64,000 bases of DNA, from the NCBI GenBank assembly GCA_020002185.1, contig CM034531.1, forward strand, positions 86,034,040-86,098,039. Direction: 5' to 3'. Every line of letters begins with the position of its first letter. Position 1 is the first letter of the stretch. Of this stretch, positions 23,440-34,299 are shown one piece after another. The notes beneath the pieces were generated by a model, which had not been told where the DNA came from, did not search any database, and was given only the letters and a program-made list of their open reading frames with translations. Position numbers and translations under genes: made by a program. This DNA is from Paraescarpia echinospica (Eukaryota; Annelida; Polychaeta; Sabellida; Siboglinidae).

Positions 23440-23520
23440 ATTTTTAGTCCTTTAGCCGAAGGTCCAAGGGACTATTTCCATCACTTTGCGTCTGCCGTTA
23501 GCTGCCGTATCTCAGAAACC

Positions 23521-23960
23521 ATTCAACAACTTTTTCTCTAATTTTGCATAGACATATCTTAGGGCACTGCCACTATGCACGAGAAATCTGTATTTCATTG
23601 AATCATTCTAAGGGCTCCCTAGGGCCTCCAAGGACCCCAAAACTGGTAAAAATTTAACATTTTGTCAATTTTTTCAAAAACTATTCAGCAACTTTTTCTC
23701 TAATTTTGCATATACATTTCATGTGGTAGTGTCACTGTACACAATCAATCTGTATTTGATTGAATCATTCTAAGGGCACTTAATGACCCCCAAAAAAGGA
23801 CCCCAAAACTGGTAAATTTTCACATTTTGCCTATTTTTTCTAAAACTTTAGTAACTTTTTCTCTAATTTTGCATAGACATTACATGTGGTAGTTCCACTG
23901 TACACAAGAAATCTGTATTTGATTGAATCATTCTAAGGGCACCAAAGGTCCCCTAAAATG
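23521..23960. repeat. Three tandem ~163 bp units
   Basis: The phrase AACTTTTTCTCTAATTTTGC starts at about 23528, 23690 and 23853, a period of 162-163 bp. Each unit continues with CATTTCATGTGGTAGTG-like sequence, CACAAGAAATCTGTATTTGA, TTGAATCATTCTAAGGGC and CCCCAAAACTGGTAAA. The same unit appears at 25640, 34380, 34545 and 34794. Confidence 0.92.
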
Positions 23961-24254
23961 TTAAATTTGCTAACTAAATGGTCTACGGCAGCAGCAGATC
24001 TATCATGCTTCCAGTCCTTTTGTTCGACTAATACCTTTTCCCACAACATCTGTCACACCTCACTCTGGCTGGCTGGTGAAAAGTGTGACTAATCTGTAAT
24101 TGGTCACTGGCAGAGGCTTGTGTCAACAGACACACAGCACCCTCTAGACCCCTGGACAGTTGTGCCTACATTCTAAGGGGTCATCCTGAAACAACAAAAT
24201 GTCAACCATTAGAAGAGTTGACATAGTTCTGCTATACACAAGAAATCTGTATAT

Positions 24255-24475
24255 GATTGAATCATTCTAGAATCATCAGCATATAGTAGAACATACATTT
24301 GCAAGAAAATGTCTGCATCATCATCACTAAGGTTGTAAATTTCACCAGCTGCCATGTCAAGTCCTTTATAATTATGACTAACGGTGTTCAAAATCATTCA
24401 GGTAAATAGCAAATAACAAAGCATACAAGTTTTCTCCCTGTGGTAACTCTACATCACATGAGAAGAAAGCTGACA
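24255..24475 (-). mobile_element. LINE RT fragment, catalytic YADD segment
   Basis: Minus-strand frames give VELPQGENLYALLFAIYLND then, after a frameshift near 24400, DDADIFLQMYVLLYADDS. QGE.L...LF..YLNDF followed by LLYADD is the RT palm of a LINE group common in aquatic invertebrates. The YADD box is intact, but the fragment is frameshifted and isolated. Confidence 0.85.
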
Positions 24476-25369
24476 CAGCCCCCCAATATGCAAAATGTTT
24501 ACACTATCTAGTGATGTGGTTTTGAGAAGGGCCCTTGAGACTATCCCCTAACAGTAGATTTTGTGTATTGTGCCAGAAACAGAGTGCTATTCCCCTTCCC
24601 AAAACATCTGTCACATGCGGAGTCTGTGTCTTGCATGGATATCTATTTTTATGCAGTTGTTTTATGTAAGCAGGAAGTTTGTGAAATTAGTTATTCTTAG
24701 GCCACAGAAAAGTAATTCCCGGTTTCTCATCAATGCATGTATTTAAAAATATGTGCCACAACATTTTATTTTCTACTATAATTATTCCTCTAAATGCAAG
24801 ACGTGGTGCAATAAGTAAACAGTAAACATGTCAACATTTTACTTCCATCATAACCCTTAATGATCTGTAACTATGATTCACCAAAAAACATTTGATTAAT
24901 AATTACCTACAGGGTTGTTTGATTTATGCCGGGCAGAAACTGTTTCTGCCCAGCAGAAATGGCAACAATAGGAAATACATGCCATTGATAGGCAAACGTG
25001 TTCTTTTTATAGAAAACGTCAGTTTCTTTCTGTACCTGTCTACATATGATAACCATTTGTCCGCCCTGCTCATAATAAACATCACATGGATAATAAAAGG
25101 AAGATCACTGCCACTTAACTTGTGGATTATTATTATTATAAAACTGCTCTGCTACTGCTTGGTGGACAGTTAATTAGTGGATAAAGTTCAAATACGTCAG
25201 GACGTTTTTCACACCTGCATGGTAGTTTAGGCTCAGTAGTGTGCTGGCAGCCACTAAACCTATAGGCTTGTGTGAAAATGATAGTTGGCAGAACTAACTT
25301 CAAAGCACCATTGCATCCATTTAGCCAGGCAACAGTCACCCTGTCAGAGTGTCTGCTGCTATGTTTGTA

Positions 25370-25580
25370 TATATAGGCTTAATGATCCCGATACACCAAT
25401 CTGTTGGCACAATGTCAGATAATAGAACTAGGTTAAACATCTTAACAATAACTATAATTAGTTCTGTGGGGCTGTTTTTAAGTATTCATTTATAACATTA
25501 TCAATACCACATGCCTTTTTGTTTTTGAGTTTTTTATTAGCATTAGTATGTCATCTTGTGTGAATGGTCTGTTTATGTGT
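25370..25580 (-). mobile_element. LINE RT fragment, N-terminal RT segment
   Basis: On the minus strand KKLKNKKACGIDNVINEYLK (the GIDN entry block of RT), then frameshifted into MFNLVL and TDWCIGIIKPIY. This is the upstream part of the same LINE type as 24255-24475. The two pieces are about 900 bp apart, further than in an intact RT, so unrelated sequence or rearrangement separates them. Confidence 0.8.
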
Positions 25581-26472
25581 AATGGCCCCCAAAAAGGATC
25601 CCAAAACTGGAAAATTTTCACATTTTGCCTTTTATTCAAAAATCGTTCAGTAACTGTTTCTCTAATTTTTCATAGACATTTCATGTGGTAGTGCCACTAT
25701 ACACAATACATCTGTATTTGATTGAATCATTCTAAGGGCACCAAAGGTCCCCTAAAATGCTACATTTGCTAACTAAAAATTAATTGTCTACCTCAGAGTA
25801 GCTATATTTATAACTTGTTGTGTATTACACCCAGCTGTGGAGCTAAGATTCTCTGCCTGCTATTGTTTGATGGAAACTGTGACTAACCTGTGATTGGTCA
25901 CTGGCAGAAGCTTGTGTCAACAGACAGCATTAAGCCACTAACCCTGTTAAACTGGACAGTTGCCTGTAGGTTTTAAACTGTGTCAAACAGTGAGTCTACC
26001 TTTTGCTTTCAAGTAATCTGTCCTCTTAGTTTTACACATAAAGACATAATCTGGCATAACGTGATACGTTTTGGTAGCAGCACATTTGTACTTCCAGTGT
26101 ATCATTGCAACATAACATACATACTGTGTGCCACATTTGAATGTCATGCATGTAATATTTCCATGCAATCCATTTGCATATATAATGTAAAACTTCAACA
26201 GCCGTTTTCTTCATTTTCACTTTTTGACCCCTACCATGTTCAATGCTCCATAACTTCGCCAATTTTTGTAGCAGTCATATTTTTTTAAACCGTGTAAAGC
26301 ACCCTACCAAACCTTTACAAGAATGTAAGAAAACAATGTTACAATTTTTCCGACTTATTACTCATTTGGTCAGCCGGGGTCACATATAGACGTATTAGTC
26401 CAAAAGACTTCAGGGCCTCTTGGCCCATTTTTCAGTTTAGTATTAAATTTTGGTAGGTTAAGGACAAATTGT

Positions 26473-29400
26473 ATGTACAGTATTAAGTATTTAACAAGTA
26501 TGGCAACTGGTGATACCCCAGTGCTATCACAACATCAAGATTGCTATGAGGGAGCTCATCTAGCTTTAAGGCAACATCATCAAAACACAACTAACAAAAA
26601 ACAGCATAAAACAAAAAAGAAATTGGAGGCTAACAGAGATCAAGAAAAATGTGTCTGCCCTGACTGCAGCATGGAAGTTAGGGACAATGAGGATGCCTTT
26701 GAATGTGATATCAGTTCACAAAGTTTGTCAAAGTGTGTCTGATGCTTTGTGTGCCATATTAACCAGCGACAAAAAACAAATCAGTTGGTATTGTAAATAA
26801 TGCCAAAGAGGGGCAAAGGCAATCATGTCTCACATTCTAGTCATGCATGAGCATCAAGGCAAGTTTGAAAAGAAATTGACTGATATGGAAAATAAACAAA
26901 AAGCATAGCACAGCAGAGTCAGTGAACTGGAGGAGACAGTCTCCAAAGTATCAAATCTGCAATCTCAGGCACTACATGAATCACTAGGTGCAATCCGTGT
27001 AGAAGTGGCCATAAACAAAGAAGACGTGGTTGCCACTGTGTACACCCAAACAAACAACCGAAAGACCAGAATGAAGAACATTGTGGTGTATAATGTGCCA
27101 GAGGGGACCAGCACTCTGAATGCAGACAACACTATTCATGACAGGAAATGTCAGGACACACTACAGATGGTAAATACCAACCTGAAGTAAAGAGATTAGG
27201 GAGTAAACAGGGAAAGGAAACAGAAACAGAGGGAACAAGAAACTGTTCTTTACCAGAAGAGGATGAAAAACGTATACAAACTGAAAAATAAAGGAGAGCC
27301 ATTCAGTGGAATGGTTATAAAGCACGACATGAGCAAAGATGACAGAGAGAAGGAGCTACTGCTGCAGAAGGAGGCAAGAGAAAAAACACAGCAGGAACAT
27401 ACAAAAAATTGTGTCTATCTGGTAAGAGGGCACTCAGGAGAAAGACAGATCATCAAAGTAAAAAGGGGGCAAATTACCAACCAAACTCATGCACAGCAGT
27501 GCCAATGCCAGTGCCAGAGAAATAACTATGGTATACAAATGCTGTTGTGCTAACGATGAAAAACTAACTAAACTAAAATGTAGAATAAAAAATAATTCTA
27601 CTCCACCACAGGTTATAGCAATATCAGAAGTAAAGCTTAAAAATTATAAAAGACAACTTACTACACAAGAATACAGCCTGGAAGGATATTCTATGGAAAC
27701 TATGAACATTTCTGAGGACATACATTAGGCAGAGGGATGATCTTGTTTATTCACAATTCGTTGCCATTTCAAGTGCACCAGTTTGACGTTGCGTTCAATG
27801 AAGTGCTCACAGTTTTGCGATACTCTTCTTATAGGCTCCTTTTATAGAAGCCCAAACAAAATGTTTCAACTATCCTAAGATTGATTGAGAAACAATCTCA
27901 ACTACAACAGCAAGTACCCGGGTACTGAGTATAAAGAGTTTTAATTTATTGAAAATCTTTGAGACTGTTTATCTGTTACATTGTGTAACATATTACAGAG
28001 CCCGCTACAGCTAGAGGTACAACCGAGCCATTGCTCCTTGACCTTGTACTCACTAGTAAAGATACTGAGATCTCAACAATTAGGCACCCTCAGCACTAGG
28101 AAGAAGTGACCATTCTATTAACAAGGTGGTTCTCAACTGCATGCCAGTCTATGAACCAATCAGCAAAACTGTCTATAAATACAAGGGATTACACAAAAAT
28201 TAAAGACATGCTAAACATTGATTGGGAGGAGGAATTTTCCAGTCACCAGGAAGATGTGCAAAGTCAATGGAATATCTTTACTTCCAAATTTAGAGATGCA
28301 GAAGAAAATGCTTACCAAAGAAAGTGATAACGGAAAGAGCTAGAAAATACCCAGTTCCACTGGATGTGAAAACCCGAGCCAAAATCAAAAGAAAAAACAG
28401 GTTGTGGAAGGAATATCTTCTCTCAAAAGACGCCCAAACTTATCAGGAATTTTGTCGACTCCGAAATCATGCCAGGAGACTGACAAGAAAGGTGCAGAAA
28501 CTATATGAAAAAGATATAATAAATCATATAAAACAGAATCCCAAGAAGTTCTGGCAATAAGCACTGGCAAAAATGAAAACAAAAACATGAATACCCAACT
28601 TATTAAAAAGCGAAGACTTGGATGATCTCACAAAGATGGACTTGGAAAAAGCACAGGTGTTGGCAAATCATTTCTCCTTGGTATTTACGAGAGAACCAGA
28701 AGGAGACATTCCGGATGAGCCAATTAACAAGATGTCATAACACAGTTGAATCTTGCAATATCAATCCATCGTTTTTGGCACTGAAGCTAAAGAAACTGAA
28801 GACATTCAAATCACCGAGACCTGACGGCCTCCATCCTCGTGTCCTAAACGAATTGGCAGAGAGTACCAGCACTTCACTATCCATTATATTTAGCATGTCA
28901 CTGAAAACAGGCATGCTACCCACAGACTGGAAAACAGCAAACATATCTGCAATTCACAAGAAAGGAAGCAAAAATCAAGTGCAGAACTACCGGCCAGTCA
29001 GTCTAACGAGCATAGTAGGGAAAGTAATGTAGGGATTAATCAGAGAACATATGAAAGATAATGACCAGTTGAGTGACAAGCAATTTGGTTTATCAAAAGT
29101 CACTCTACAGTTCTCCATTTACTGAAAGTACTGGACTCATGGACTGAAACACTAGATGATGGTGGATATATTGATGTGATTTTATTAAACCATTTGATGA
29201 AGTTCCACATTTACGACTTATAGAGAAACTCCAGAGCTAAGGAATTCAAGGAAACATTCTAACTTGGATTGCAGCTCTGGTGGCCCATAGAAGACAACGT
29301 GCAAGGGTCACTAATTCATTTTCAGATTGGCATGATGTTATCAGCGGCATACCATGAGGATCAGTGATTGGCCCCCTTTATTATATTTTCAGTGACCTAC

Positions 29401-30360
29401 CAGATGTTATAAAGAGCTCCGAAATATTCTTGTTTGCTGATGATATGAAGGAAGCTCTTCCATCCAGTTTACACCGATGAGGATTGTACAAAGCTTCAAC
29501 AAGATCTTACCCATGCAGAGCATTGGACATACGAATCTCTCTTAAAATTCCACCCAGATAAATGCAGCCATATGAGATTAGGATCATTAACCATAAGGAA
29601 TGACAGCTACACACTGGAACCTAATCATATAACGCTGGCAAGTACGGACAAGGTGAAAGATATTGGCGTCACTTTTGATTCATCGTTTAACTTCGAGGCA
29701 CGTATGTCTAAAAAAATTAATAAAGCTAATTCAGTTATGGGGATAATTCATCGCACTTTTGATTACATGGATGAACAATGTTTTTCTACCAATTTTGAAT
29801 CTCTCGTCCGTCCACGTATTGAATATGCAAACGAAAGATGGACTCCGTTCTTAATTAAACATATCACAGCAATTGCAAATACATGTTCAGCATAAAGCAA
29901 CCAGATCAATTCCCGGTTTCAAACATCTCGAATATAATGAACGTCTACAAAACTATTACAAACTCTGGCATATTGTCGCCTAAGAGGAGACATGATTGAA
30001 ATGTATAAGATTTTAACAGAGAAATATTATTAAACTTTATAACTTTGAGGGATAATGAATCATATACAAGGCACCATCTAAAAATATTCAAAGGAGTAGG
30101 TCGGTTAAACAAAACAAAAAAAATTTATACATCGTTGCATAGACGTATGGAACAGCCTCCCACAGTCTGTGGTTGCGGCACCATCAGTCCAGTCCTTTGA
30201 GGGAAAATTATACAAATTATGGAAAAACTAGCCAAAAAAGCTTGACTACACAGTCCCACCCCTATCATGGAACAATTCGTCAGACGCATGCGCACCATAC
30301 AGTTTGACGACATACATTAGAGCTGGCGTAAGAGACATCACAGCCTAGAAGCCAGAAGAG
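26473..30360 (+). mobile_element. Long decayed LINE (ORF1, endonuclease, RT)
   Basis: Order along the plus strand: an ORF1 region with a PHD-like start (CVCPDCSMEVRDNEDAFECD, 26650-26720), an NIVVYNVPEG block (27080-27110) and the HDMSKDDREKE...VRGHSGERQIIKV block (27320-27455). Endonuclease pieces follow (VIAISEV, 27610; a GSFYRSPN frame, 27835), then the RT entry region (HKKGSKNQVQNYRPVSLTSIVGKVM, 28958-29032), FADD at 29433-29444, and a C-terminal region with IGVTFDSSFNF, RLRGDMIEMYKI and WNSLPQSVVAAPS. This is the full layout of a CR1-type element, but many stops and frameshifts (for example 26742, 27190, 27728, 29030) make it inactive. It ends about 230 bp before the TMEM203 coding region and begins where repeat R1-A stops. 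Confidence 0.88.
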
Positions 30361-30432
30361 GACCTGTAAAAACATGTTGATGGATTATCTGAGACTGCTG
30401 CATACCTGTGCTCTTGTTACAAATGTGTGTTG

Positions 30433-30444
30433 TTTCCCTTTCAG
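30433..30444 (+). promoter_or_regulatory. Probable splice acceptor of TMEM203 5'UTR
   Basis: TTTCCCTTTCAG is a strong pyrimidine-tract acceptor 144 bp before the TMEM203 start codon. It implies a non-coding upstream exon and a 5'UTR beginning at 30445, with a short uORF (ATGACGTGA) at its very start. Confidence 0.45.
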
Positions 30445-30588
30445 ATGACGTGAACTGATGCAACAAACATCAGCCAGGGAATGGCTCATGCACCCACCAT
30501 CAGCACACCACCATACGATGTTGCCTTCATATGATGTCAGCCAGAAGTACAATGCAATGCTCAGTGTGAGTCCGAGACTCCCGCAACC

Positions 30589-30996
30589 ATGTTCTTCACA
30601 CTGAAAGAAATTGTCCGGTGGTTCGGGATGACTGTCTTCGAGATGTGGCTGAGTCTTGTGGCTTGGTTCATATTCAGCGTGTTGGCGGTTCTGAAGCATG
30701 AGACCGTTCTGGCAGCTGCATCATGGTGGACGGTCTTCATACCATTGTTTGTGTGCGACGGACTCAACACGTACTTCTGCGTGATCGTGTTCATCCGCAT
30801 GTGTCGGGAGGCACAGTACCGAGTGGCGACTTTCCGATTCTTCTCTTCCATAGTTTGTCTCATCTGCATATTCGTCTTTAAGCTGCTCTTCTGTCAGAAA
30901 CTCAACAACAGGATGGGTCTGTCGTACTCTGAGATGGTGTCCCCACTCTTCATTATCCTGCAGATTATGATGGTGAAGGCATGTCAAGTATACTAG
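30589..30996 (+). CDS. TMEM203: TMEM203 homologue, transmembrane protein 203
   Basis: Intact 135-codon frame in a single exon; human TMEM203 is 136 residues and also uninterrupted. Start context GCAACCATG is good, and the N-terminus MFFTLKEIVRWFGMTVFE corresponds to the human start (MLFSLRELVQWLG as I recall it). Further matches are SWWTVFIPLFVCDGLNTYF, LLFCQKL, MSPLFILLQ-like VSPLFIILQIMM, and the C-terminal KACQVY (human RACRVN). Four hydrophobic segments are visible at about residues 12-35, 45-70, 80-101 and 113-132. The vertebrate protein resides in the ER and lysosome membrane, affects ER calcium stores and is reported to interact with STIM1 and STING. Open frames on the opposite strand are shadows. 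Confidence 0.95.
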   Translation: MFFTLKEIVRWFGMTVFEMWLSLVAWFIFSVLAVLKHETVLAAASWWTVFIPLFVCDGLNTYFCVIVFIRMCREAQYRVATFRFFSSIVCLICIFVFKLLFCQKLNNRMGLSYSEMVSPLFIILQIMMVKACQVY

Positions 30997-31631
30997 ACGG
31001 TCCTCACTGTGGATCTCACAGACAAACAGAATCTGTTGACAATTGTCTGATTTGTTTGTTGGATCGTGACTGATTAGTAGGTGTGTAAGTTGACCTGCAT
31101 TCAACTGGACACTGTTTGATATGTTAAATAACGTCTGGTGAACAATCTTCATAATACTTAATCAGGTGACCACTTTTAACTGGTGAATACAGTGTTGAAT
31201 TGTGTCCTTGGCGACTGGTTGGAGTTTCATATTTATTTATTTAATATACGTGGGTGATGGTGTAATCATTATTAAAACAAGACAACTATAAAATCAAGTC
31301 ATTCGAGTGCTGTCAGGTTTCTTATGCTATCAGAAATGTGTAAAAAAAATTGATGTCACTCACTAATGTTCAAACATTAATTGTTTAATATGTAGAACAA
31401 TGTCTATTGTGTGGATAAACAAAGTAAAATATGTATTAATGCATCCAAGTTGCATCATTGATGAGTTCCAGTGTGATTTATTAACATGAATGTCCTGTAC
31501 ATACAGACACCCAATGGTTCAACATTTCATAATCAACTTTACAACACGATTATTGAGACTACACCATAAAGATTAGAGCAATTTTCCACCATGAATTGTG
31601 TGTTTGGTATTTATCATTATTTTATAGCGAT
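30997..31631. other. TMEM203 3' flank
   Basis: Presumed 3'UTR and downstream DNA. ATTAAA near 31272 could serve as a variant polyadenylation signal. No other feature is seen. Confidence 0.4.
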
Positions 31632-32491
31632 TTACCGTAATCGCCCGCGTAAATCCCAGGGCGTTTAAATTGGGAAAATCCTGGAGAGGCGGATGTGTGT
31701 TTAGATGGGGGGCGTTTATGAAAGGGGTGTGTTTGGAATGTGGCGTCAAGAGAATAATTTTGGGCCGCATGCTTATTGTGTGTCAGCAGGTAATAATTCG
31801 TGCTGAAAAAATGGTTAGCAATTACTGCTAATCATTATGTGATTTGATTAGCACATTAGTAAATTTGATTAGCAGTTTCCACATAAACCCGAGCATGCAA
31901 TATTTACATTGCGGCGGATGATTGCTGTGTGCACTGAATGGGCTGTTGCAACTCCTGTACATCTATACCATTCGCAAAAATAAAAGATTCAGCTATTCCG
32001 AGGGGTTGCATATACCGTAGATGTTACTTTAAAACAATGGCTTGGGCTCCCGCATATCTTATTTGTGTCTTAACAACACGCACTCATTTAATAATAAGTC
32101 ACACTAATTGTTCATTGGCATGAATATGAAAAATCTCCAATACGGTAAATTTGAAAAATCTGAAATTTCCGTTTGAGTCTTTAATTTTTGAGACTTGCAT
32201 ATGCTATCATGAGTGACCTCAGTGCAGAAGCCAGTTAGCATGCAAGTTATTTTTAGAACAATGGCACACGAATTGGATCGCCAACAATTAATTATTCAAT
32301 CCGAGTTCTACCGAATACGCAACAACCAATTAACAGCACAAAATCAGGGCATTCGCTCGAATACTGGACTGTACATCTGGCCTCCCGACATTTAATTATT
32401 ATTACTGACAAATAATTCATCCAAAGTGGGTCTGATAAGAGGGGGTGGGCGTTTATGTGAGCAAGGGCGTTTACACGGGTGATTACGGTAA
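31632..32491. mobile_element. 860 bp TIR element (non-autonomous DNA transposon)
   Basis: Begins TTACCGTAATCGCCCGCGTA and ends with the inverted complement (20 of 22 bp match: TTACCGTAATCACCCGTGTA read on the minus strand from 32491). Subterminal GGGCGTTTA motifs lie in opposite orientation near both ends. Internal frames (31938-32123, 32213-32395) show no transposase motif. Target duplication is unclear, so the superfamily is not assigned. Confidence 0.72.
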
Positions 32492-32779
32492 TTACAAATA
32501 TGATTATGTAACATGGATGGTTGCTCATCATATAACCCTGATATCTACCATCACGTCCTTTGGTCCACATGCATCTAGGTTCCTGTGAGCAGTGTTGTTG
32601 ATTTGATGTTATATTCCATTTATTTAATGTACCAGTACATACATACCAGTACATATCTCGTGCTACTAGAGTAGTTGTATTAACCTGTTTGTCAGTTATT
32701 ATACCTAACTAGCTTAATTTGGTTATAACGCATAATTAATGCCAAGGGCTATAAAATATAACGCACCATTATACACATA
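32492..32779. other. Spacer between two transposons
   Basis: No feature is recognised. Confidence 0.5.
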
Positions 32780-32952
32780 CAGTGGAGCCTCACTGTTAAG
32801 GTCACCAATGAAACAGGGCAAACCTGACCTGAATAGCGAGGTGACCTTATTAGCAGGACCAATTTCCAATATTGTATATAGACATAATTTGGGACTTTGC
32901 TTTAATTGCAAGGTGGCTGTATTACCAAGGTGACTGCAGCGGGATTCAACTG
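32780..32952 (+). mobile_element. Pogo/Tigger-like MITE, 173 bp
   Basis: Starts CAGTGGAGCCTCACTG and ends with the imperfect inverse of it (minus strand CAGTTGAATCCCGCTG, 11 of 16 matching). It is flanked by TA on both sides (32778-32779 and 32953-32954), the Tc1/mariner/pogo target duplication. The copy at 5097-5271 is the same family. Confidence 0.82.
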
Positions 32953-33162
32953 TATGTATAATTGCTTACCTATGCTAGATTTAACACGTCTCCAAACATT
33001 AAAACTAAAGATGGTGTTCATTGATACGTTTGAAGTTCAATGGATCCAGTGTTTTGGTTCTTGACAGAGTGTTTGCATGGCTGAACTGGATGGAAATTTG
33101 CAATAGCTGACAGCATCACCAAGGCAGGACTCAAATGAATCATGGATCTTATGCACTGTCAC

Positions 33163-33630
33163 CAGGGCTGTGTCGGAGTACTTTGAAATGTACTTAAGTA
33201 CAAGCATTTTTCATTGACAAAGTACAAGTACATCATGGTTTTAGGAAAGTACCAAGTACGTCTCCAATGCACTTAAGTACAAGTACTTTTTGTGGTGGTG
33301 GACCTCACAGGTGCACATGTGTTAATCATTGGTGGTATTAATTATCTCTAGCTAAATTACCAGGTAAATCCCTGTAGAAAAGTACTGGCGTACGACTTCC
33401 AACATCAATGTTTCAATGCCCCTATTGTCTTGTCACTGGATTTGTACAGAAGCCCAATCACCCATAGGGGCCACTGGGGATAGGGAGATGTCCGAATCAT
33501 TGATTCGATATTACACAATTCAAAAGTACTTGAAATTGAAGTACTTTTGGAATGTACTTAAGTGTTAAGTACAAGTACTTTTGTTATTTTGCAAATGTAC
33601 TTAAGTACAAAGTACTTTGCAACAGCCCTG
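33163..33630. mobile_element. hAT-like MITE, 468 bp, with 8 bp target duplication
   Basis: Ends are CAGGGCTGT and ACAGCCCTG, a perfect 9 bp TIR that continues as related sequence (AGTACTTTG...GTACTTAAGTAC) inside both ends. It is flanked by 8 bp duplications differing at one base (ACTGTCAC 33155-33162, GCTGTCAC 33631-33638). CAGGG termini with an 8 bp duplication define hAT elements. The interior is dominated by repeats of the palindromic GTACTTAAGTAC and has no coding region. Confidence 0.9.
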
Positions 33631-33638
33631 GCTGTCAC

Positions 33639-34299
33639 ATGGTCAAATTATATATAATTGCTAGTGCTAACTGACATCCATCCATGGAGCAACACGCCAA
33701 GCCATCAGTTATTACCATTGGTTTTCATTTAAAACCTGTTCAGTGGCACCATCTGGAGAGTTGCTAACCACTCTACTGATCTCATATTTATCCGCTAGGT
33801 GGTAAAGCAAATATATAACTTTGTATGTTTACAAGTAACTCAAAATAACTATCTTCGGTTTTTTTTAATACACCACCACATCAGAGCTCACTGGTCCAAG
33901 ATAGAATAGGCAACTGGACCTTGCCACTGGGGAGAAGATGCACCCACAATGCCCCAAAATTAGCGTATCACAACACATTTGGTTGACATCTGATTTTGTG
34001 GGAACGTGTCTTGAAATATATGAAGTTGACTAGTTGAAAAGTAGAGTTCATTCTAACCAACAGGACCAATTTTGGTCAAAACCTGTCATGTTGGACCCAA
34101 AGAAACATTGTAACAGCATAAGTTCACAAAATATCATGAAGTTCACTAAATACCATGATTCCAATAAGAACCAGTGACTGGGAATCCAAACTTCACTTGA
34201 TTGGCCATCTATTTTTAGAAAATAACTGACAGAATAGATGCAATGATATATGTTTACATCAATCTTTAATTTTATGACAAGGTCAACATGTATTCCTTT
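33639..34299. other. No recognised gene
   Basis: The 93-codon minus frame 34048-34329 has no motif. No repeat is identified. Confidence 0.4.

Larger units (their letters stand above)
23440..26440. repeat. Composite dispersed repeat R1, copy A
   Basis: Mosaic repeat beginning near AGTCCTTTAGCCGAAGGTCC and ending GGGCCTCTTGGCCCATTTTT. It contains 163 bp tandem units (23521-23990, another at 25590-25770), a block TGTGACTAATCTGTAATTGG...GTGTCAACAGACA (near 24085 and 25875), TGTCACATGCGGAGTCTGTG (24609) and a 440 bp terminal block (25997-26436). All recur in copy B (34300-36611). LINE RT fragments are embedded on the minus strand. The class is unknown; the ends are not clean TIRs. Confidence 0.75.

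Noticed and set aside
30385..31152. Minus-strand frames of 102-143 codons across TMEM203
   Set aside because: They overlap the clear TMEM203 coding frame on the other strand and show no motifs; antisense shadows.
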